Source of the DNA: Undaria pinnatifida
Lineage: Eukaryota > Sar > Phaeophyceae > Laminariales > Alariaceae
DNA: 64,000 bases
NCBI GenBank assembly: GCA_012845835.1
Contig: JABAKD010000028.1
Location: 4,957,090-5,021,089, forward strand
Direction: 5' to 3'
Of this stretch, positions 56,814 through 64,000 are shown one piece after another. The notes beneath the pieces are model-generated. The model was not told the origin of the DNA and did no database searches. It was given only the letters and a program-made list of their open reading frames with translations. Numbering within the stretch: position 1 is the stretch's first letter; every line of letters starts with the position of its first letter. The position numbers and the translations under genes are program-made.

Positions 56814-58469
56814 TCACATGGACAAAAAAAGAGGCGGAAACCTCACGTTTACATATCCAGTGTTTGGGTACAGCTCCACCGCCTCCGTCAAAATCCACCG
56901 CACGGCTGCCCTCTCCGAAGCACAACACACCACCGTTATACCGTCCACGCTAGCTTCGATAACGCCCCTCCAACCCCGCTCCGGGATCTCCATCCTGTCG
57001 GATTCCATTAGATCCATCACTGCGAAAGACCTAGCAACGCTTGACCAGTTTACGGCATCCAATGGGGCAGCTACCGCCGCCTCGGGCGCCGGGGGAAGGG
57101 GTGCGATTGGGAGCGCCGGAGGACGTGGCGCAGCAGGAGACTCGAATCGCGGAAGAGCAGCAGGAATGATCAACCGTTGAAAATTAGGAATGATCATTGC
57201 CGGTACGATAGGAGGCTTCAGAACAATTGCACCTCCGAGTACAGCAGCCGCCGGGGGTTCCAACAGGGCTTCCGCAGGTAGAATCCTGAGCGGCGCGGCA
57301 ACAGGGTCCAGAAGCAGTGGTGCCAACGGTTGTTCCAACAGCAGTGCCGCAGGAAAGATCCCCAGCGGTGCAGCAGGCGGTCCCAACAGTAGCGCGGCGG
57401 CAGGAAAAATCAGTAGCGGAGCGGCAGGAAGGATCAGCAGCTGTGCAGCCGGTTGTTCCAAATGACGAGCATCAGGTAGGATCATGAGCAGAGCAGCTGG
57501 AGCCCCCAACAGCCGCGGTACGGCCGGTTGGTCCAATAGCAGCGGTGCAGCTGGAAGGATCATGCGCGGAGAAACAGCTGGGGGTCCCAATAGGAGCAGA
57601 GCATCACCGGCTGGAGGCCCCAGCGGTAGCGGAGCAGTACCGCGAGATCTCGCCTTCAGCAGATCAGTAAGTATTTCTAGCAGCGAAACAGCAAGAACTT
57701 CGAAGAGATGATGAGCGATACGCCGCAACAGGAGTCCAGCAAGAACGTTCAAGAGCTGAGCAGTAACAGGTGCCAGCCACGGCGCAACAATACGCCCCAC
57801 TAGGGGCACCGCAGAAAATATGATCAGCAGCGCAGTAGGTAGCGCCAACCTTTGAGCAGCAGCAGGGTTTTCCGGTGGAAGAATCTCGACTCCAAGCACA
57901 GCAGCCGCCGCCGCAGGCAAGAGGCTCAGGGGAGGCCATGGAGCCGCGGGCGTTTCAAGCAAAGTCAACACCACCGGGGAGGAAGCAGGGAGCAAGGCAA
58001 AGTTGGAATTCGCCATCGGTGACCAATGCGCCGCAGGAACTGTTTGATCTATAAGTGCCGGGGCTGCAGCGGAGTCCTCGATGAAGAGTGATTCTCGGAT
58101 TTCCACTGTCTCGTCCCGTCGACATCCTACAAATGGCAAGACCATCCAGATCATCAGTTGCGACCAAGCGTCCCGCAGTATCCAGAAGATGTCGGTGGTT
58201 AACCGTAAAATGCGGCGGCGACGACGGTTACTCCTGCTGTTCGGGTTGACAAGGCGGTAGCGGTAGCGACCGAATCTCCGGTGCCTCCTTCCGAAGAGCA
58301 GGGCCCGAATGTGGTGCGCGGTGATGATGTGGCACACGTAGAGAAGCGCGTTCCAGTAAGGCATCATGAACTGATTCGGTGGAGCAGCAGGCTCCCGATC
58401 AAACCTCGCCCACTCGAAGCCCTCATTTCCCGCTTGAGCGGCCTGGTGGAAAGCGAGCCCGGTTGGCAC
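56814..58469 (-). CDS. Ala/Leu/Pro-rich membrane-type protein, 552 codons (copy 2)
   Basis: This is the partner of 24020-25675, with the same length, acceptor and stop. The upstream sequence has stops in frame here, so the extension to 25822 in copy 1 is fortuitous. This supports a splice junction directly before GTGCCAACC. The C-terminal domain differs from copy 1 by only a couple of residues (R to S in NWSxVA, and P to L near the end). Confidence 0.6.
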   Translation of the reverse strand: MPTGLAFHQAAQAGNEGFEWARFDREPAAPPNQFMMPYWNALLYVCHIITAHHIRALLFGRRHRRFGRYRYRLVNPNSRSNRRRRRILRLTTDIFWILRDAWSQLMIWMVLPFVGCRRDETVEIRESLFIEDSAAAPALIDQTVPAAHWSPMANSNFALLPASSPVVLTLLETPAAPWPPLSLLPAAAAAVLGVEILPPENPAAAQRLALPTALLIIFSAVPLVGRIVAPWLAPVTAQLLNVLAGLLLRRIAHHLFEVLAVSLLEILTDLLKARSRGTAPLPLGPPAGDALLLLGPPAVSPRMILPAAPLLLDQPAVPRLLGAPAALLMILPDARHLEQPAAQLLILPAAPLLIFPAAALLLGPPAAPLGIFPAALLLEQPLAPLLLDPVAAPLRILPAEALLEPPAAAVLGGAIVLKPPIVPAMIIPNFQRLIIPAALPRFESPAAPRPPALPIAPLPPAPEAAVAAPLDAVNWSSVARSFAVMDLMESDRMEIPERGWRGVIEASVDGITVVCCASERAAVRWILTEAVELYPNTGYVNVRFPPLFLSM

Positions 58470-58531
58470 CTGGAGCGAGGCAGCAGCGGGGAAAAAACAA
58501 TACGTGCCTTAAAAACTATGAAAAGCTTGTC

Positions 58532-58870
58532 CTACAAAATGCGTGAGTGCGTTACCACATGGAACGTCAATGACTGGGGGGGGGGGGGAAGGGGAGGAAC
58601 AACACCCCACACTAAATTGAATACCGCGGGATTGTTAATAATATCAGCACTACTACTTATCTTCTCAGTGTCAGCGTCGGGCGAAACACCGCATGCCCAC
58701 CCCGTCGTAGAATGTGCAACTTCCAAGCAGCTTTCACTCCGAAAGCATGGGTATGCAGGCAGTGCGGTCGAGACGTCAAGAACTCGTGAAAGGGCACACG
58801 CCGCCAATTGGACACACGGCGCCATAAACAAAGCGTCCCCCATCCGATGTTTGCACGAAAAACAAACCAT
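58532..58870 (-). CDS. Candidate upstream exon, ATG-started (copy 2)
   Basis: This is the partner of 25776-26078, with five replacements in the shared part. The C-terminal end differs because of the homopolymer at 58577-58588. Confidence 0.3.
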   Translation of the reverse strand: MVCFSCKHRMGDALFMAPCVQLAACALSRVLDVSTALPAYPCFRSESCLEVAHSTTGWACGVSPDADTEKISSSADIINNPAVFNLVWGVVPPLPPPPQSLTFHVVTHSRIL

Positions 58871-60116
58871 TGTCGAGGGATTATTTATTCGGTGTGAATA
58901 TAGTTCAAATGTGTATAGTCTAGACTACATGTTATGTTGTTTACTGAAAATGTTTATTTGTAGTATTGGAATGTATTTGACCATTTTGCCCGGGATCCTC
59001 TGACCCGCGTTAAACCCCTTTACCACTGCATCCCATTGTATTTGGGACAATACACTCGGAAACAAGTAGGAAAACATTATTGGAATGAAAAAAGGAATAC
59101 ATCGGATGGGAATGAGGTCGAAAGTAGACTTGTTGTGCTCAACTTCAGCTCAACTTCAACGACAATTGTTTCGGAACTCCAGGGCTGCGGTATTACAGTA
59201 TTAGCCCCCTCTTTTTGTTACTGGGTTTGGACAGCTTTCAATAATATTTGTTGAACGTTTTACTTCAACTGGTGTTTGCCATCCGGTGATGCGTTGGCAT
59301 CGGTCGCTCATAACGCATGCAAGGAAGGCTTCCAAGGGGGGTCGCAAAAGGAAACCTACGCACGAAGACTATATCCTCTTTCTGCTGATATCGCGAGCGA
59401 CCCCTACTCTGGCTTTATTTACCAGCAGCTCAACGGCTGCGGGTATTACAAAACTAACAAACAGTACAAACGAGCGCAATCGACTCGTGTAAATGGCCCT
59501 GAGCAGCTAAACGTATGACACTCATCTTACCATAGTCTTGGCCGTCAGGTTGGGCGTAAGTCGGCGTGTTGAGCTTCGTGAAAAGTACTCAGCTGACACG
59601 TAGAACAGCATTGTTAGCGAGGTCGATGCTACTAATAATACGGTAGTAGTCGTGTACCTAAAATATCTGAGGTCTTTTTCCACATACCCTCGTCCTAAAA
59701 CTGAGTGATCAGTTACAGGCCGGAAAAGTGGCTTATATTTGTGCCATGACTGGCACCAAGTGTAAAACGTTTCTTCTAGCCGTACAAAAAAGATCATTCC
59801 GTTAAAAAAACATTGGTTAGTTTCGCAGTTGGGGAGCGATGATGCCGTTCAGATGTAAATCGACTATCCTTCCATAAAGCAGCAGGTGTACCTAAATATG
59901 AAGTCGATCCATGTTGTAGGCTAGACATTTTAAAATACCATTTAGCTTGTACACAACTATCAACAGCAGAGACAAGGTATCTTCGCCATCCACTACGGCT
60001 GTCTGCTGTTTCGTCAAGCCGGAGACTTGCATAGAGGTAGTAATGAAAGATTACCCCCCCCTCCCCCCCCTTGCCCCGCCTTAACCTTCCTTCGTCACCC
60101 TACGCCCCTTCCGGAG

Positions 60117-60434
60117 TTAAAAGCGCACTTCGTGCAGGAAGTCTAATTCACCACCTCTCCTACTATTTGCAGGGTGTCCCACGAATGCATCAACTACCTT
60201 ATGAGAGGTGCTGCCAGTGGACATGTCGACGTTCGTGTCGATACCGCTAGGAGCACTCTTTGTTGCCTCATCCACCGTCATCAGGATTGGCAGCTCACTG
60301 AAGACCCCGCGCATGTTATCCAGAGCCTCGGCGTGTCCGTCGTCGACGCCGCCCAGGACGAAGACACCAGACACGCTGACGTTGGGAGGAGGGGTGGAGG
60401 ACGTTCGTCCCAGCAAGTTGGCCCTCTTAACCAT
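60117..60434 (-). CDS. Candidate exon, unknown protein (copy 3)
   Basis: Its translation is identical to 1191-1508. The identity reflects the near-perfect copy 1/copy 3 tract, so it is no independent evidence of selection. Confidence 0.35.
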   Translation of the reverse strand: MVKRANLLGRTSSTPPPNVSVSGVFVLGGVDDGHAEALDNMRGVFSELPILMTVDEATKSAPSGIDTNVDMSTGSTSHKVVDAFVGHPANSRRGGELDFLHEVRF

Positions 60435-61821
60435 GCCGGCATCGGTGGAGATGACGTTTTTGCTCTTAGACCTGCATGCAATATGGATACAAAGAACGAC
60501 CTGTTTGGACTATTCTTCTGCAATAAAAAACTTTTATACATTATTTCCTCTTTCATTTTGTGTAGAATAGCAGTAACAACAGGAGGTGGATAATCCTTAA
60601 TCAGGCAATTTAATGGGGTCGAAACATCCTGAACGATTCGCATTTCTTTTGCAGGAATTTTTACTTTAGCGGCCAGGAAAAACTAGCAAACAGGAAAACA
60701 GGAAACTTAGGATAAACCGTTGTCGGATAATAATGTCCCTTAGCATAAGGTATACAGCCAGGCCAAAGGGCCAGCGTAAATGGGATATTTCGGAGGCGCA
60801 AATCTCCGGGGGGGGGGTATGTGCGGAATCTTTCACGGGTGCCGTACTGCAATGCACGATGCGAACGATATTCATCTATGGGTCATATCGTAGGAAGCAT
60901 CCCTGCCTTTTACTACTGGCAACACTGATCTGACACATATTGCAACTATGTTATCCGCAACAACGTGCTTGCAGCTCTAAAGCGGTAAAGGTGAGGCGAC
61001 AACCGGTAGGTAGCTGAGGGAAAAGAGAGGTGTGAGAATAATTTTAATCAGCAGCAGCATTGAACGGGGTTATCGAGATACCAAACCTTTTGAGTGAATA
61101 GGCGAAGGACTACGAGCTCATCGACACATTTTTCAGAACCACAACATGCTGAGCACCATGGAAAATCGATGGAAGGGGGTCTGAAAAATTAATTATCTGG
61201 AGGACGAGCACCGCTGAATCTCACTAACAGGGAACAAGAAATGAAGAGCGCAATGCAGAGGGGAGACCATTCGATGTATACGACGGGCGGGGGTGAGACT
61301 AGGCACAGGATGTAAACTGAACGCTACTATTCAAGAAATGGCAAAGGCGACCGTTTGTTAGACTACAGACATTCTCCGGAGTACACCACAGCATCAAATC
61401 CCTCAAAGCGCTCCCCTAACACGCCGACCCCCGACTGCATTGCACTGCCATTAAAGGACGAACACTGAAGAGCTCTATACCGCAAGAAAAAATTGCTTTT
61501 ATTTAAAAGATAGTTTAAAGTTTAACCCGACGAGCAATCAATGTCATGGCCTAATAATCGCAACAAAACGAATCATAACGCACAACCAAGAAAAGGTATT
61601 ACAGCGATATTGGGTTAAAGAATCGCGAAGTTCCGTGTAATCCCCCTTGGGTTGCACCGCGTTCACGGTACTATCATCATATCGAATATATATCTGTAGT
61701 TTTGACCGTACCTGGTCAATCATGTTGGTCTCTACCCCCAACCTGATGAATTCACCCCTTCGAAACAACTGTGTATCCCCGTGTACTGGGGAAACCTACT
61801 TGGAATCAACAGTTCATACCC

Positions 61822-63056
61822 AAACCGAACCGAACCGAACCGAACCGAACCGAACCGAACCGAACCGAACCGAACCGAACCGAACCGAACCGAACCGAAC
61901 CGAACCGAACCGAAGAGAATCATACCAAACCGAACCAAACATAACCGTACAGAACCGAACAAAACAAAACAGAACAGAACAGAACATAACAGAACAGAAC
62001 CGAACAGAACCGAACCGAACTGAACCGAACCGAACCGAACCGAACCGAATCGAACCGAACGGAACCAAACCAAAACAAACCGAACCGAAACGAACCGAAC
62101 CGAACCGAACCGAACCGAACCGAACTGAACCGAACCAAACCGAACCGAACCAAACCGAACCGAACCGAACCGAACCGAACTGAACCGAAACGAACCGACC
62201 CGAACCGAATCGAACCCAACCGAACCGAACCGAACCGAACCGAACCGAACCGAACCGAACCGAACCGAACCGAACCGAACCGAACCGAACCGAACCGAAC
62301 CGAACCGAACTGAACCGAACCGAACCGAACCGAACCGAACCAAACAGAACAGAACATAACAAAACAAAACATAACAGAACAGAACGAAACATAACAGAAC
62401 AGAACAGAATAGAACAGAACAGAACAGAACAGAACAGAACACAACAGAACAGAACAGAACAGAACATATCAGAACAGAAAACAACAGAACAGAACAGAAC
62501 AGATCAGAACAGAACAGAACAGAACAGAACAGAACAGAACAGATCAGAACAGAACAGAACAGAACAGAACAGAACAGAACAGAACAGAACAGAACAGAAC
62601 AGAACAGAACAGAACAGAACAGAACAGAACAGAACAGAACAGAACAGAACAGAACAGAACAGAACACAACAGAACCGAACTGAACCGAACCGAACCGAAC
62701 AGAACAGAACAGAACCGAACAGAACCGAACCGAACCGAACCGAACCGAACCGAACCGAACCGAACCGAACCGAACCGAACCGAACCGAACCGAACCGAAC
62801 CTAACCTAACCAAACATAACCGAACCGAACCGAACCGAACCGAACCGAACCGAACCGAACCGAACCGAACCGAACCGAACCGAACCGAACCGAACTGAAC
62901 CGATTTGAACCGAAGCGAACCGAACAGAACCGAATCGAACAGAACCAAACAGAAGAGAACCGAACCGAACCGAACCGAACGGAACCGAACCGAACCGAAC
63001 CGAACCGAACCGAACCGAACCGAACCGAACCGAACCGAACCGAACCGAACCGAACC
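61822..63056. repeat. (GAACC)n array with (GAACA)n blocks, copy 3
   Basis: This is 1.24 kb of strongly heterogeneous pentamers. Blocks of GAACC alternate with GAACA (AGAAC) blocks, notably 62341-62670, and with scattered AACCT, AACAT and GAACT variants. Period 5 is kept almost throughout. The left flank matches copy 1 and the right flank is nearer copy 2. Confidence 0.95.
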
Positions 63057-63659
63057 CACCCTTACCCTATTTTCTTCTCTTTTTGAAGGTATACCGGTTT
63101 TCAGTCATCGTGTGGTCATCATTCAGTCAGGATGTTGTGTATAGTACCGTTTTCAAACCAATAATACGCGAGAAAATGCGTCAGCTCACTCACGTTTCAT
63201 TAACCGCATTGTTTTCCCACCATGCCACAGATGTTCTTGTAGTAAGTGCCGCTCCGAGAAGCAGCACGGTGGCAGATGCCGAGGTGAAGGCTAGCCTCTT
63301 CATACCGCTTTAGTTACAAATTTTTGATGTACCAAAATAATATCAAGCATGAAATACCAGGTAGGAACGAGAGAGGGAGTTGAAAGAGAAGCTTAGGTCA
63401 CCTGTTGGAACATGAACAACGAGAACGTTGAGGCCGAAAACAAAAAATTCTACAGTGTTACGAATGAGAACAACCGAGAAATAACAAATAAGAGCACGGC
63501 TCCTATCTGAACATATGGAACAAACTAGTTGTCGCCGAAAAAGGTAAACTGCACGAAATAGGGATATAGCTTGAAGTGAAGGAACGACAAGAACGAACAG
63601 GCCATACCATGGCCACCTGTGGTGGTAAGCAGCAAAGATATGGCGTGGGCTGGATTTTC

Positions 63660-63801
63660 TATTGTAAGACTGAGATGCGCACGAGCTTAAACAAAACGTG
63701 AGCAGACGTTTTTTATCGGTACTCTCCTGCAAGTAGCGTTCCGGCATTCGTTTTGCGTGTTGTTTCAACACGGCGTGCATGTGTACCATGGCAAGGTACA
63801 T
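63660..63801 (-). pseudogene. Frameshifted partner of the 4.2-kb exon (copy 3)
   Basis: The ATG and the start MYLAMVHMHAVLKQHA are kept. The same +2 shift as in copy 2 follows, so the shift is shared by copies 2 and 3. The resulting 152-codon frame (63343-63801) is probably fortuitous. Confidence 0.4.
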
Positions 63802-64000
63802 TGTTCATTGTAACATGGACTTTGCCGTCCATTGGTATCTATTTAATACGTAGCCACAGCCTTGAGTGAAGTAGGTATCTTAATCTAGATGCAGAGAAAT
63901 ACGATATGCGGGGAATCTCGGTTCATCAGTTTCCGTCGGTATGTTGTATATTCAATTTGCAACCATTTTCCCACCGTAAGTATCGGGGAATGTTGGAGGG

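Larger units (their letters stand above)
26352..59143. repeat. Tandem unit, copy 2 (32.79 kb, with insertions)
   Basis: This copy is collinear with copy 1. It is longer because of a 7.3-kb block at 42243-49537, a SINE at 34189-34490, a 168-bp insertion at 31629-31796 and a 76-bp hairpin at 38754-38829. It has only three CTA units where copy 1 has over a thousand bases of them. In the first 2.9 kb it is the outlier: copies 1 and 3 agree against it. Confidence 0.95.
59144..64000. repeat. Tandem unit, copy 3 (partial, runs off the window)
   Basis: This is the start of a third unit. From about 59272 to 61821 it is nearly identical to 134-2896 of copy 1, apart from the 208-bp insertion that copy 1 carries. 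After its long, degenerate pentamer array it is closer to copy 2 than to copy 1. Confidence 0.93.

Overview
This is eukaryotic, gene-poor, repeat-rich DNA. It has no operon-like gene packing, carries simple-sequence arrays of up to about 1.2 kb, holds transposon relics, and has short candidate exons bounded by GT..AG splice signals (the clearest intron is 64 bp). I found no rRNA or functional tRNA gene and cannot name the organism. Long G and C homopolymers and short introns would suit an alga or another protist, but that is only an impression.

The window is a tandem array of one very large unit. Copy 1 covers 1-26351, copy 2 covers 26352-59143, and the start of copy 3 covers 59144-64000. Copies 1 and 2 are collinear, at roughly 93-95% identity by eye. 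They differ by discrete events. Copy 1 alone has a 208-bp MITE-like element at 590-797 and a 1.16-kb (CTA)n array at 18570-19731. Copy 2 alone has a 168-bp insertion at 31629-31796, a tRNA-derived SINE at 34189-34490, a 76-bp hairpin at 38754-38829, and a 7.3-kb block at 42243-49537. Every copy has a (GAACC)n pentamer array at the same place. From about 134 to 2896, copy 1 is almost identical to copy 3 and unlike copy 2; the similarity ends inside the pentamer array.

Order within one unit (copy 1 coordinates): candidate exon at 1191-1508; (GAACC)n; candidate exons near 4.2 kb and 4.9-5.1 kb; an ORF at 5.7-6.1 kb; three diverged modules between 8.5 and 10.1 kb; a minus-strand candidate gene at 10.9-11.45 kb; a zone of repeated TCGATCGA-type motifs at 12.7-14.2 kb; a minus-strand exon at 14.95-15.39 kb with more silent than replacement changes over its N-terminal half; a related module at 15.8-16.05 kb; a Cys-rich exon at 16.35-16.54 kb; an unusually conserved island at 16.93-17.5 kb; an intron-containing minus-strand gene at 17.9-18.35 kb, broken differently in each copy; (CTA)n; two minus-strand exons at 20.56-20.69 and 21.19-21.36 kb; and a 552-codon Ala/Leu/Pro-rich membrane-type protein at 24.0-25.7 kb.

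The 7.3-kb block in copy 2 carries a decayed reverse transcriptase of Penelope-like type on the minus strand (47010-49337). It has frameshifts and is interrupted by a MITE, and several unrelated tandem repeats sit beside it. Most host-like ORFs match no family I recognise. No pathway can be inferred. The unit looks like a megasatellite of decaying gene fragments in which unit duplication, gene conversion, microsatellite growth and transposon insertion and excision are all visible. A recurrent 5-bp difference between copies, TA to TAGTCTA or TAGACTA, looks like the footprint of an excised TA-targeting transposon.
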